NCBI GenBank assembly: GCA_024760545.1
Contig: CP060501.1
Coordinates: forward strand, 1,277,501-1,341,500
Source: Nitrospira sp.
Lineage (GTDB): Bacteria > Nitrospirota > Nitrospiria > Nitrospirales > Nitrospiraceae
Direction of reading: 5' to 3'
Length of the DNA: 64,000 bases
Shown: positions 35,822-44,938 of the stretch, in pieces
Layout: the number at the start of each line of letters is the position of its first letter
How positions within the stretch are numbered: position 1 is the first letter of the stretch
Notes under the pieces: generated by a model
What the model was told of the DNA's origin: nothing
Databases searched by the model: none
The model's input: the letters and a program-made list of their open reading frames with translations, nothing else
Position numbers and translations under genes: made by a program

Positions 35822-36406
35822 TTAAGATGATGGGCTGGGGCGCTGGTCACGGATAAGACGCTCGACGGGATAGCCGAACCTTCGCGCCAGTTGCACGAGC
35901 TTCCGGTAGTTGTCGTCGTCGATTCTCGGCGCACGGGCTAGAATCCACATATATCGACGATCAGGCGTACCCACCAACGCGGTGCGATACTCGGGATCGA
36001 GATCGAGAATCCAGTAATTCCCCTCGCGGGACGATCCAAACAGCCGCGCAAACCAGTTGTCGAATACCACCATGAGCCGTGCATTCGTCTGGGTATCCAC
36101 CACGGTTGCTACACCCTCCGCCGTGTCCAGCCTGCCGCCGTCGGTGACGCATTCGTTGTGCACCCCAACCCGTCCATCCGATCGAACCGTGTAGACCGCT
36201 TTTGAATCCACGCAATGTCGTTGGAACCACATCGGTAACCGCGCGATCTCATACCACGTTCCGGCATAACGACCCAGATCGACTGAAGGCACCGTGTGGA
36301 GACTTTCTTCCGACTCAATTCCTGCGCAACCGCCGAGCAACCCGTTCAGCAGCACAACAATGAACCAGAGGTTTACGCGTGAACTCGTCTGATTGCAGAA
36401 CCGCAC
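35822..36406 (-). CDS. blc: Bacterial lipocalin (Blc-like lipoprotein)
   Basis: About 194 residues. Lipobox 'LLGGC', then the lipocalin signature 'GTWYEIARLPMWFQ', 'DNWFARLFGSSREGNYWILDLDPEYRTALVGTPDRRYMWILAR' split here into its strands, and 'RFGYPVERLI'. Binds or carries lipids in the outer membrane under envelope stress in other bacteria. GTG 36406 (GAGG five bases upstream) is preferred; ATG 36451 is also in frame but has no site and adds a non-signal N-terminus. Confidence 0.92.
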   Translation of the reverse strand: MRFCNQTSSRVNLWFIVVLLNGLLGGCAGIESEESLHTVPSVDLGRYAGTWYEIARLPMWFQRHCVDSKAVYTVRSDGRVGVHNECVTDGGRLDTAEGVATVVDTQTNARLMVVFDNWFARLFGSSREGNYWILDLDPEYRTALVGTPDRRYMWILARAPRIDDDNYRKLVQLARRFGYPVERLIRDQRPSPSS

Positions 36407-36468
36407 GGTTACCTCACAAGGATGTGCTCCGGAACAACTCGGTAAAGACATAACCGGGTCGCAATGAT

Positions 36469-37764
36469 TTAAGTCGCGTCAGACCGGAACTGTGTTTCGC
36501 TCCTCTGCTTGCCGTCTAAGAGACAGCTGACGTTCATATCTCCCATAACATTGATCGCAGTGCGACAGCGATCGAGAAACCAATCCACTGTCAGCAGCAC
36601 AGGAATGTATTCCACGGGGAGACCGACGGCAGTAAAGACCATGGTCATGGTCACCAACCCCGCTTCCGGGATGCCGGCGGCGCCTACTGAAGCGATGATA
36701 CTCGTGAGGACGACCATCAGCTGCTGCTGAACGCTTAGATCCATCCCGATCATCTGCGCGATGAAGAGGGCCGCCATCGCCTCGTACAGCGCCGTGCCGT
36801 CGTTGTTGAAATTCGCGCCGACCAGCGCGCCCATGCTGGCGGACTGCTCGCGTAATCCCACGCGATCTTTGAGCGCGGCATACGTCACCGGCATCGTCGC
36901 CGTCGAACTGGCCGTGGAAAAGGCCATGACCAGCGCATCGCGGCCGCCGCGCAACAACGCCCCGGGAGACACCCACGACCCGAAGCGTACGCGAACGAGG
37001 TAATACGTCGCCTGGATCGCCAGCGCGAGCAACACGCTGAGCACGAAGATGCCAAGCGCCTTGAACGGCGCGAAGCCCTCCGTTCCCACGATGCTGGCCA
37101 CGATGCCGAAGACGGCGAACGGCACGAGCGCGATGATCCAATGCAAAATCTTGATCAGCGATTCCAGGAAGAGTTCAACCAGGTGCCCTACCGTGCCGAG
37201 GGGACGGTGGCGTTCCTTGCGCAAGGCCATCCCAAACGCCACGGCAATGAAGATGACCCCGATCACCTTGCCGTCGTCGGCGAGCGGCCCGAGCAGACTC
37301 TTGGGCACGTTCTCCAAGAAGGTCGCCAGCGGATTGGCAGCCTTGGCGGTTTCCTCATGCGGGGCCGGCGGCGTAATACCTGCCCCATGCCCGGGTTGAA
37401 TCACGTTGGCAACTGTCAGCCCAACGGTAATGGCGACCAACGTATTCAGTAACAACAAGCGGGGAAGGCGAGCCGCGAGTGGACCGCCGAGGTGAGTCGT
37501 CATGAACGTGTGCACAATCGCCGCAAGAATCAGCGCCGGCGCGAGCGCGCCAAGCAGGCGTAAGACAAGCCTGCCGGGCACCGCGAGAACAGCCGCCTCG
37601 CTCCCCAGCGCCAGGCCCGCTATCACGCCGAGCACCAAGGCCATCACAATGCGCGCATAGAGCGGAATGCTCTCCCACCGCGCAATTAGGCCATTGCTCG
37701 GCGTAGTGGTCGATGGTTCTACCGAGGTCTGTTCATCCACTCGCTGGAAATCCCTTTCTTCCAT
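36469..37764 (-). CDS. Dicarboxylate/amino acid:cation symporter (DAACS)
   Basis: 431 residues, the GltP/DctA/SstT-type fold: 'AFGMALRKERHRPLG', 'AFSTASSTATMPVTY' (the Ser-rich HP1 loop), 'GANFNNDGTALYEA' (the NxxGT loop of TM7) and 'ASVGAAGIPEAGLVTM' (HP2). Imports acidic amino acids or C4-dicarboxylates with cations. Extra N-terminal 30 residues are polar. Single transcription unit by context. Confidence 0.94.
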   Translation of the reverse strand: MEERDFQRVDEQTSVEPSTTTPSNGLIARWESIPLYARIVMALVLGVIAGLALGSEAAVLAVPGRLVLRLLGALAPALILAAIVHTFMTTHLGGPLAARLPRLLLLNTLVAITVGLTVANVIQPGHGAGITPPAPHEETAKAANPLATFLENVPKSLLGPLADDGKVIGVIFIAVAFGMALRKERHRPLGTVGHLVELFLESLIKILHWIIALVPFAVFGIVASIVGTEGFAPFKALGIFVLSVLLALAIQATYYLVRVRFGSWVSPGALLRGGRDALVMAFSTASSTATMPVTYAALKDRVGLREQSASMGALVGANFNNDGTALYEAMAALFIAQMIGMDLSVQQQLMVVLTSIIASVGAAGIPEAGLVTMTMVFTAVGLPVEYIPVLLTVDWFLDRCRTAINVMGDMNVSCLLDGKQRSETQFRSDAT

Positions 37765-37871
37765 CCATGGTCGCGAGACGAGAAGAGATCGCCGAATGTA
37801 TCACAAGGGGGGTGACCGATGAGTTTCGATGAACCGTGCGAGGAAGATGGTGAGCGCAGTCGGCTCACTTG

Positions 37872-38360
37872 TCACCTTCCTAGAGATTGTTGACCCTCCG
37901 GTTGGAAAGTATGCTGTTTCAATTGGACGATAAGATAGAGCACGATGACCAGATTCAGCAGCAGCACACCGACGCGAAGCACCGACACCCGGTCGAGCAC
38001 TTCGTAGAGCTCGAACGGCAACAGCAGACTCGTCGAGATGACCGTCAGATACGCGGCCCAAGAGCGCTCCAGCCACAGCCCGACTCCTTCCAACAACAGC
38101 ATCGCTGCATAACCCAGACTGACAAGTCCGGCCATGAGGACGCTGTGCGGCTGCAACGCATCGACTTTCAGCACCAGCGCATGAATGATCCGTGAGTCGG
38201 CATTCAAATGCAGCGCTTCGATCAAACGCGAGAACAGCGTCGCAATCTCCGCATGCATTAATTTCAATAAGCCCAACCCAACGACGACCAACAGCACGCC
38301 CTTCACGAGCTTGAACACGGCGATCGCGGCGAGACCGGTCTGGTGAAAGCGCGTCGTCAT
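37872..38360 (-). CDS. DUF2127 membrane protein
   Basis: 162 residues, four predicted helices; 'FKLVKGVLLVVVGLGLLKL', 'LMAGLVSLGYAAMLLLEGVGLWLERSWAAYLTVIST' and 'PFELYEV' are typical of DUF2127. Function unknown. A fragment of a second copy lies at 41397-41540 on the same strand. Confidence 0.9.
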   Translation of the reverse strand: MTTRFHQTGLAAIAVFKLVKGVLLVVVGLGLLKLMHAEIATLFSRLIEALHLNADSRIIHALVLKVDALQPHSVLMAGLVSLGYAAMLLLEGVGLWLERSWAAYLTVISTSLLLPFELYEVLDRVSVLRVGVLLLNLVIVLYLIVQLKQHTFQPEGQQSLGR

Positions 38361-38521
38361 CGAGTGAAGAGAAGACTATCTCCCAAGAAGAGAAAGCAAC
38401 TATGGTGGACGGTACCGTTGTAGGCCTCGGATGTGAAGCGACTGAAGGATTGAATGGCCAGGAAATACTCCCAACCCTTTTTCATTCGCCTCCGTCGCGT
38501 CACGTAAGAAAAATGGTGAGA

Positions 38522-38977
38522 CTAAACCAGGTCATCCACAATGATGCACTCAATCTCTTTGACGCGCTGTAATCCACGATCATTCCCGTAAAAACGCGCG
38601 GCTTTGTGGCCGATGGCAGTCGCCAGTTGTATGGCATCAGGCGTGCTGAGACGGTAGTTGGCACGCAACTCAGCCGCTCGATCAGCCAGATTCATCGTCA
38701 ACGGGACCCACTCGATCTTGGGGTAGGTGCTGGTCAGGGCAAAAATCTTTTGTGCCAATTCATCCTTCTGGCCACGATAGGGCTGAACCAACAGTTCCAG
38801 AAGCGTCACCGTCGAAGTGACTGCGGCATTCTGCCCCCGTTCGATCAATTCAAACAAGGCAGCACACCAGGCTCCATATCGTGGGTGGTCTTCGAGAAGA
38901 TAAATGAAAACATTGGTATCGAGACCGATGCGTTGTCGTTGGACAGGAAGGCCTTGAGATGAGAAAGGCCCTACCAC
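38522..38977 (-). CDS. vapC: VapC-type PIN domain ribonuclease (toxin)
   Basis: About 151 residues. PIN acidic residues: Asp in 'GLDTNVFIYLLEDH', Glu in 'TLLELLVQP', Asp in 'STPDAIQLATAIGH' and the last in 'GNDRGLQRV'. GTG start overlaps the vapB stop by seven bases. Toxin of a type II system; cleaves RNA when the antitoxin is lost. Confidence 0.92.
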   Translation of the reverse strand: MVGPFSSQGLPVQRQRIGLDTNVFIYLLEDHPRYGAWCAALFELIERGQNAAVTSTVTLLELLVQPYRGQKDELAQKIFALTSTYPKIEWVPLTMNLADRAAELRANYRLSTPDAIQLATAIGHKAARFYGNDRGLQRVKEIECIIVDDLV

Positions 38978-39189
38978 GACCGGCGCTCTCGTTTCAGGTA
39001 GTCAGCAGGATAGGTTCCCTTCGCTAGCCCCTGTAAAACCTTTGAATACCGTTTAGGCTTTGGCATGACAAGTGTCAGATCATCTTTCACAACCACCAGC
39101 AATTCATCGCCACCCTTGACGCCCATCGCTTGTCGGGCTTCTTTCGGAATAACAATTTGATTCTTGCTGCTGAGCTTCTGAACAGCCAC
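38971..39189 (-). CDS. vapB: VapB-type AbrB/SpoVT antitoxin
   Basis: 72 residues: swapped-hairpin AbrB domain 'LSSKNQIVIPKEARQAMGVK' at the start and a C-terminal toxin-neutralising tail. GGAGGTG lies just upstream. Probably autoregulates the operon. Confidence 0.9.
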   Translation of the reverse strand: MAVQKLSSKNQIVIPKEARQAMGVKGGDELLVVVKDDLTLVMPKPKRYSKVLQGLAKGTYPADYLKRERRSW

Positions 39190-39390
39190 GGAACACCTCC
39201 TTCACAAGGCTTTACATTACCATACTAAAGTAAAGCGCAGCAACGGACCGGCATGAATAGGCACTTGAGCATAAGGTCAGAGATCAGACACATCTGTCTT
39301 TTGTCTGTGTGATGGCACGCTCCTATTTTATTTCTTGACGGCAGCCGACCCTCAGCGTAGCCTCCGCCGGGCCTTCATCGGAAGGAGGAC

Positions 39391-40713
39391 ATGACGGTGG
39401 AGGAATGGCCGTATCGCCTGCTGGCGTGTATTGGATTCATGACGATCGCATTGCTGGCTTGGCTGACGGGGAAGCGCAGTCGACCGAACTGGACGACGAT
39501 TGGCGGCAGCGCGGTCTTAGCCTGGGGACTCGGCATCGTGTCCTTTTGGTTTCCAGGCTCCCGCTGGTTCTGGAGCATCATTAACGATATGGTGGTCGCG
39601 GTGCTCCACGCCTCGCACAAGGGCACACTCTTCCTACTCGGTCCGCTCGCGCTCGACCCAGGCCAGAGACTCCCAGATGGGACAGTCTCAGTGGGCTTTA
39701 TCCTAGCTGCGCAAGCGCTGCCGGCGGTCGTGTTCTTTGCCGCATTGATGGCAGGTCTGTACTATTTGGGCGTCATGCAAGCGATCGTGGGTCTGTTTGC
39801 CCGGCTCTTTTACCGGACCATGGGCTTATCGGGAGCCGAGTCTCTGTCCGGCGCAGCGAATATCTTCGTCGGCATCGAGGCGGGCTTGATTGTTCGTCCC
39901 TACCTCACAGCCATGACGCAATCGGAACTGCTCTTGGTGCTGACGTGCATGATGGCGACCGTGGCGAGCACGGTCATGGGCATCTACGTGTCGGCTCTGC
40001 AGCATGTGGTGCCTCAGATCGCAGGGCATTTGATTTCTGCGTCGGTGATTTCTATTCCTTGTGCGGTTCTCATCAGTAAACTCACGTGGCCCGAAGATGG
40101 ACAGCCCGTGACGTTGGGCGGCGTGCCTGCGGTTCCCACCGACCCGAACCCATCGCCTTTATCCAACGGTGAAACAATCCAGCCGCCCTCCAACCTCATT
40201 GTCGCCTTGATCGACGGGGCGGGGCAGGGAATGAAAATGGCGGTCGGCATTGCCGCGTTGCTGATCGTGTTTCTTGGATTGGAAGCGTTGGTAGATTTGG
40301 CGCTGGCCCAGCTTCCTGCGATCGGAGGAGTGCCTCTCTCCGCCACACGGGTCCTCGCCTGGCTGACCTGGCCATTCGCCGTTCTCCTCGGTCTCCGTCC
40401 GGAGGAATGGCAGATCGGCGCGGACTTGCTGGGGTCGCGGTTTATCGAGACGGAAGTCGCGGCCTATTTCAAGTTGGCCGCGGTGCAATCCGCGTCTCCG
40501 CCGCCGCTCTCTCCACGGTCCCTCACAGCCATGACCTATGCCCTCTGCGGATTCGTGCATGTGGCGAGCATGGGCATCTTTGTCGGCGGCATCTCCGCCT
40601 TGGTGCCGCATAGGGCAAAAGATATCTCGGTCCTCGGGCTGCGCGCCTTGTGGACCGCCTATTTGACGACGTTGCTGACCGGTTGTATTGCCGGAGTCCT
40701 CGCCTCTTCCTAG
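39391..40713 (+). CDS. nupC: Concentrative nucleoside transporter (CNT/NupC family)
   Basis: 440 residues, about ten helices. CNT signatures: 'GAESLSGAANIFVGIEAGLIVRPYL' over the HP1/TM4 region and 'GFVHVASMGIFVGGISALVPHR' near the end. Imports nucleosides with Na+ or H+. GGAGGACATG gives its site. Own transcription unit. Confidence 0.93.
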   Translation: MTVEEWPYRLLACIGFMTIALLAWLTGKRSRPNWTTIGGSAVLAWGLGIVSFWFPGSRWFWSIINDMVVAVLHASHKGTLFLLGPLALDPGQRLPDGTVSVGFILAAQALPAVVFFAALMAGLYYLGVMQAIVGLFARLFYRTMGLSGAESLSGAANIFVGIEAGLIVRPYLTAMTQSELLLVLTCMMATVASTVMGIYVSALQHVVPQIAGHLISASVISIPCAVLISKLTWPEDGQPVTLGGVPAVPTDPNPSPLSNGETIQPPSNLIVALIDGAGQGMKMAVGIAALLIVFLGLEALVDLALAQLPAIGGVPLSATRVLAWLTWPFAVLLGLRPEEWQIGADLLGSRFIETEVAAYFKLAAVQSASPPPLSPRSLTAMTYALCGFVHVASMGIFVGGISALVPHRAKDISVLGLRALWTAYLTTLLTGCIAGVLASS

Positions 40714-40901
40714 AAAGCGGCGCTCACCGATCCCTCTCTCCATCCCACAGGATGAACCCTTCTTACGTAAGCCCCCGCTCTCACCGCACCAACGCATGAA
40801 TGATCCGAGAACATGAGGCCTAGTCGCTTGTAAAACGGGAGGCTTACCGCTATCCTTGTAACTGTCGACAGTAGAAATCGACGTCTCTCTAAGAGGTGAT
40901 C

Positions 40902-41087
40902 ATGCCCTCCGCAAAAGAACAGATCGCCAAGATCCTTCAAGATCAGCCGGATGACAGCTCCTATGATGAGCTTCTACGAGAATTAGCGTTCGCAAGAATG
41001 ATCGATAGAGGACTTGCTGACTCTGACGCAGGAAAGACAGTCAGCCATGACGAGATGGGACGACGCATCAAGACATGGCAGAGCTGA
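40902..41087 (+). CDS. ParD/RHH-like antitoxin, small
   Basis: About 61 residues: 'MPSAKEQIAKILQDQPDDSSYDELLRELAFARMI', typical of small antitoxins paired with RelE/ParE toxins. AAGAGG upstream of ATG 40902 (a GTG at 40896 is also open). Overlaps the toxin gene by 13 bases. Confidence 0.85.
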   Translation: MPSAKEQIAKILQDQPDDSSYDELLRELAFARMIDRGLADSDAGKTVSHDEMGRRIKTWQS

Positions 41088-41371
41088 CATGGACCGCCGA
41101 AGCCGAACGATGGCTGCGTGACATTTACGACTACATCGCACTTGATAATCCATCCGCTGCCGCCCAAACTATCGAAACCATCTATCTGAAAGCCGAAATC
41201 CTTCGAGAATTTCCAGAATCAGGATACCGCTACTGGCAGAAGCCAGACCGACACATCCGTATTCTGCTTCACGGACATTATCGTATCGCTTACCTGATCA
41301 AGAACTCAGACGCGATTGACATCATCGGCGTCTTCCATGGAGCACTCAATATCGACCGGTATTTACTCTAG
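41075..41371 (+). CDS. RelE/ParE-family toxin
   Basis: 98 residues with the family pattern 'LTWTAEAERWLRDIYDYIALDN', 'AEILREFPESGY' and 'HGHYRIAYLIKNSDAIDIIGVFHG'. Ends 9 bases before the 322-base gap that holds the DUF2127 fragment. Confidence 0.92.
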   Translation: MAELTWTAEAERWLRDIYDYIALDNPSAAAQTIETIYLKAEILREFPESGYRYWQKPDRHIRILLHGHYRIAYLIKNSDAIDIIGVFHGALNIDRYLL

Positions 41372-41396
41372 GACCCGCACCGAACAGCCTGCGCCC

Positions 41397-41540
41397 CGCC
41401 ATGAGGACACTGTGCGGATGCAAGGCCTCTACTTTCAGCCCCAGCGCATGAATAATCCGAGAATCGGCATTCAGATGCAGCGCTTCAATCAAACGCGAGA
41501 ATAGTGTCGCAATCTCGGCATGCACTATCTTTGGCACCAG
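41397..41540 (-). pseudogene. Fragment of a second DUF2127 gene
   Basis: On the minus strand it reads 'IVHAEIATLFSRLIEALHL' and on to 'VLMAG', nearly the same as residues 36-78 of the protein at 37872-38360, with many base differences (about 85% by eye). The N- and C-terminal parts of the gene are gone. The fragment lies just after the RelE toxin gene, so the 38.4-41.4 kb block with vapBC, nupC and the toxin pair is bracketed by the two copies. The rest of the 41372-41693 gap holds nothing I recognise. Confidence 0.75.
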
Positions 41541-41693
41541 CTTGGCCCCAGTCAATGATGTCGTACGCCTTTCCGGCAAGCAGATGGAAAAGCTGAGAGG
41601 GTGAAGCTGAAGGAGGTAGGGTAATCTGCCTTATTACGCTAGATGCCCCAATCAGGCACAAGACCTTCAGATTGTGCCCACCGTTTACCCTTT

Positions 41694-42041
41694 TCAGAGA
41701 TGCGGAACCGGTCTCGGTGTTTGGGTATGCTTGGCCAAGGGACGATATACCCCAGACTCAAAAGCTGCGAATACCCCTTCTATGAGTGCAACTTTTAACG
41801 GATTCCTTTCTCCCAGCCCTTGCCATGCTGCATTGAAATCATCAGTGGGTTCAAAAGTATGTCCGAGGCGAGAAAGTTCTCTCACTGTCCCTGTCATCCA
41901 TTCACCGAAGGATATTTCGTCTGGCGCACCAAAAGAATTTAGGGTGTTGCGCATAGCACCAAGAACGGAACCGAGGGGAATAGCTGATGCTGGAGGGTGT
42001 GACATGGAGGCAGAGCAAGAGGATAAATTGCGACAAAGCAA
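41694..42041 (-). CDS. Hypothetical protein
   Basis: Up to 115 residues; ATG 42005 (from 'MSHPPASAIPLG') is an equally good start. 'GSVLGAMRNTLNSFGAPDEISFGEWM' and 'ALIEGVFAAFESGVYRPLAKH' look like real protein helices, and no other gene covers this stretch. No family recognised, no signal peptide or membrane segment. Isolated between a gene fragment and a TPR lipoprotein. Confidence 0.45.
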   Translation of the reverse strand: MLCRNLSSCSASMSHPPASAIPLGSVLGAMRNTLNSFGAPDEISFGEWMTGTVRELSRLGHTFEPTDDFNAAWQGLGERNPLKVALIEGVFAAFESGVYRPLAKHTQTPRPVPHL

Positions 42042-42183
42042 CGACGACCGTAAGCTCAGGCAGTCCGCTGAGTCTTAATCAGCGGACGCAACTTATCTGT
42101 GGTTCTGCCTGCTTTGCGGTCTACTGCACAATATAGTAGTGCCGAGAAACATCGTTGGCCCAAGAATTCCCTTACCATCCCAT

Positions 42184-43080
42184 TCAACACTTCGAACTAT
42201 CCATCCGGCAGGCTTCGGCGCGGCTGTCGAATCCTGAATTCCTGAGGCTGTCGATGACCCGTTGCTGCCGTTCCATTTCTTGATCGTAGGGCGTTTTCCC
42301 GCCGCCGCCTGAATCGTACCCGCCGCCCCCTCCTCTTCGCGGCTGCCTCGCAGACAGCACTTTGTTCACTTCCGTTTCATAGTATCCGCGCGTTTGGGGA
42401 TCGGGATCCTTCTGGTAACAGGTATTCAGAAATTGCCGGCCTTCCTGATCGTGGCCAAGGGCATAGTGGGCGAAGCCGACGTTACAGTAGGCGTTGGGTG
42501 TGTCCGGATCGAGTTTCAGGACGATTTCTGAATCCTGGAGCGCCTGTTGATACTGTTCGAGATGACTATAGGCTTGGGCGCGGTAGAGATGGGCGCCGAC
42601 GTGGTCGGCATCGAGCTTGATCGCTTCGGTGAAATCGTTCAGCGCCTCTCGGTGCTTCGCTCCTCGAAACTCCCGCAGATAGGTGAGCCCTCGTCCATAA
42701 TAGGCCTCGGCGGTGGGACGGAGGGTGATCGCAGCGCTGTAATCTTGAAGGGCCTGTGGAATTTGGCCGAGCATCTTCAAGGATTTTCCGCGCACAAGAT
42801 GGGCCTCAGCCTGCTTCGGCTCGCGCCGGAGAACGTCACTCGCATCCTGAGCGGCCTGGACGTAGTTTCCAAGGAAATACTGGCAGCGGGCACGGGCAAG
42901 GAGCGCCGGGGTGTTGTCCCGATTCTTACTGAGCAGGGCACTGAGGGATTGAAGTGCTTGCGGGTTCCCGGCAGCATTGGCTTCGCAATGCGGCGCACTG
43001 AAGGACTCACCACAGGCCGCAATGAAACTCACGCCGATCAGTGCAACTGTCAGACATGCGACTCGACCGACTCCCCTCAT
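42184..43080 (-). CDS. TPR-repeat lipoprotein
   Basis: About 298 residues from ATG 43080: signal with lipobox 'FIAAC', then six or so TPR repeats (about 40-235; 'AHLVRGKSLKMLGQIPQALQD', of which each repeat is 34 residues) and a Gly-rich, Cys-containing tail 'GGGGGYDSGGGGK'. Probably an envelope scaffold. The longer open frame to 43227 lacks a signal peptide. Confidence 0.85.
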   Translation of the reverse strand: MRGVGRVACLTVALIGVSFIAACGESFSAPHCEANAAGNPQALQSLSALLSKNRDNTPALLARARCQYFLGNYVQAAQDASDVLRREPKQAEAHLVRGKSLKMLGQIPQALQDYSAAITLRPTAEAYYGRGLTYLREFRGAKHREALNDFTEAIKLDADHVGAHLYRAQAYSHLEQYQQALQDSEIVLKLDPDTPNAYCNVGFAHYALGHDQEGRQFLNTCYQKDPDPQTRGYYETEVNKVLSARQPRRGGGGGYDSGGGGKTPYDQEMERQQRVIDSLRNSGFDSRAEACRMDSSKC

Positions 43081-43162
43081 GCGCCCTCCCAGAACCGGCG
43101 CATTATCGAATGTGCAGGAAACGGCGTCAAGAATGAGGGTCGGAAGCGGAGGCAGTGACCTG

Positions 43163-43375
43163 TTAGGCAGAGACTTCGATGTACTCCACTTGGCTGCTGG
43201 GTGGAGGAATGGGTAGGCTGTCGGCACGAAGGCCTTCCAGATGGAATTCGATAGCCTCGCGGATCATGGTTTCAGTTTCTTCAATCGTCGCTCCAGTTGC
43301 CACGCATCCAGGCAAGTCCGGCACATAGGCGGCATAGTTCTGAGGAGCTTTTTCGATCACAATCGCATAGCGCAT
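43163..43375 (-). CDS. hicB: HicB-like antitoxin
   Basis: 70 residues: 'YAIVIEKAPQNYAAYVPDLPGC', 'VATGATIEETETMIREAIEFHLEGL' and 'PIPPPSS', the short RNase H-like HicB form without an RHH domain. GAGG is nine bases upstream. The toxin partner next to it is broken. Confidence 0.9.
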   Translation of the reverse strand: MRYAIVIEKAPQNYAAYVPDLPGCVATGATIEETETMIREAIEFHLEGLRADSLPIPPPSSQVEYIEVSA

Positions 43376-43385
43376 GATAAGTCCT

Positions 43386-43490
43386 CTACTTCTTCCACCC
43401 AGCTTGCTTGAAGATACTGTTCAACGTTCCAGGCGGTAAATCGTCGCTCGGCTTGCCTGCGACCGTCACCTATATATCACGGGCAGACAT
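43386..43490 (-). pseudogene. hicA: Remnant of hicA toxin
   Basis: The minus strand reads 'VTVAGKPSDDLPPGTLNSIF' and ends 'KQAGWKK', the C-terminal part of HicA (the DLPxGTLxSILKQAG motif). A TAG lies directly before that Val codon (43470-43472) and no catalytic His region or N-terminal part is found upstream, so the toxin is truncated. hicB remains intact 11 bases downstream. Confidence 0.75.
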
Positions 43491-43569
43491 GAGCCAGGAG
43501 AGTAAATGCAGGCTATTGCCGCTCAGCTTCGGAATTCGGATTGAGGGGATGTAATGAACGGAAGACGCA

Positions 43570-44826
43570 CTACCCGACTGAAAGGTGCTCTTCCTCGACA
43601 CGTCGGCGAAACCACACGCTGGATGTCGCGAGGGCAAGCAGGACTGCGCCGATGCCGACCAGACTTACGGACTCGCTGGATATGTCGATGAGCCAACCGA
43701 AGAAGGTCATGCCCGCCATAGATGTGGCCGTGGCAATCGCCGTGTAGAGCGCCATGACCCGCCCCACCATGTGGGCGGGCGAGATTTCCTGGATGATCCC
43801 CCAAGCGATCGGTGTCCAGGTCCCCAACCCCATACCGACCAACACCACGAGCAGGGTGGCCACCACGATGTTCGAAGTCCAGACCAGCGCGCACAACGCT
43901 AACCCCCCGACGACACTCGACCACGTGATGATCGAGATCCGGCGCCGAAGATCCCATTCGGTGAACCTCACGAGACAGAGCGATATGAGGAGGAAGCCCA
44001 CGCCGAGCCAAGACCAGAGGTATCCCACCTCTATCGGACCGAGTGAAAGGAGCGCCTTTCCGAACACCGGAAACAGTGTGGTGAATGCTCCGCTGCCAAA
44101 CGTATAGAGCGAGGCCAATAGGATCAACACCAGAATGGTGCGCCGAGATATCAACGTATAGCGAATACCGTCGAACAGATCCTGAATCGCCGTGGTTCGC
44201 GGTCTCGCCGACGGAGCAGTCGTCATCCCTGCTGAAAGTCGAAGAGGGAACAGGAATGCCGCGGACGCCAGATAGGTCACCGCATTGAGACAGAGCACAT
44301 CCTGAGACCCGGTAAAGGCTATCCCCAGTCCGCTGATGACCGGGCCGATGACGATGCCGAGGCTCGTCGTGCCTTGGAGGAGGGCATTGGCAGCGGTCAA
44401 CTGTTCTTTCTTCACCATGAGCGGCACCGACGAGGACAGTGTCGGCACGAACATGGCAGTGGCAATCCCGTAAAGGAACGTCAGCACATAGAGCGATTGG
44501 ATCGTAAACGATTCGACAGATACCCAACAGGGGATCAAGCCGATCAAGAGGGCTCTGGCCAGGTCGCTGCCGATCAGGATGGCCTTCTTGGGCAATCGAT
44601 CGACCACCACGCCGATCACGGGTCCGAAGACGATCGGAGGCAATGTTTGCATGAGGCCGATGACCGTGGTCTTCAGCGCCGACCCGGTGATGGAATAGAC
44701 AAACCACAGGAGAGCCAACTTGCTGACACCGTCGGCCACCTGCGACAGTACCTGGCTCCACCACACCAGACTGAAATCACGCGTGAGGAGCCATTGTCTG
44801 CGACGGATGATTGAACGTTCCGTCAT
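43570..44826 (-). CDS. MFS transporter, MFS_3/enterobactin-exporter-like (copy 1)
   Basis: About 418 residues from ATG 44826 (GAGGAAGAG upstream), 12 helices. 'LVWWSQVLSQVADGVSKLALLWFVY', 'VIGVVVDRLPKKAILIGSDLARALLIG' show the A-motif-like loop. Related to EntS-type exporters (siderophores or small lipophilic molecules), but substrate unknown. Adjacent to a paralogue. Confidence 0.88.
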   Translation of the reverse strand: MTERSIIRRRQWLLTRDFSLVWWSQVLSQVADGVSKLALLWFVYSITGSALKTTVIGLMQTLPPIVFGPVIGVVVDRLPKKAILIGSDLARALLIGLIPCWVSVESFTIQSLYVLTFLYGIATAMFVPTLSSSVPLMVKKEQLTAANALLQGTTSLGIVIGPVISGLGIAFTGSQDVLCLNAVTYLASAAFLFPLRLSAGMTTAPSARPRTTAIQDLFDGIRYTLISRRTILVLILLASLYTFGSGAFTTLFPVFGKALLSLGPIEVGYLWSWLGVGFLLISLCLVRFTEWDLRRRISIITWSSVVGGLALCALVWTSNIVVATLLVVLVGMGLGTWTPIAWGIIQEISPAHMVGRVMALYTAIATATSMAGMTFFGWLIDISSESVSLVGIGAVLLALATSSVWFRRRVEEEHLSVG

Positions 44827-44938
44827 ACAAGACTTCTCTTCCTCCTGATCAATCGTAAAGGTTATATCGGAATGGAGCGGATAGGAAGGCGGAACGATGA
44901 GTGAAACGACTGGGGCGCCGCGCAAGCTGATTCAAAGT

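Noticed and set aside
40778..40805. Short stretch resembling part of the DUF2127 gene
   Set aside because: About 20 bases only; may be chance, too short to call a third copy.
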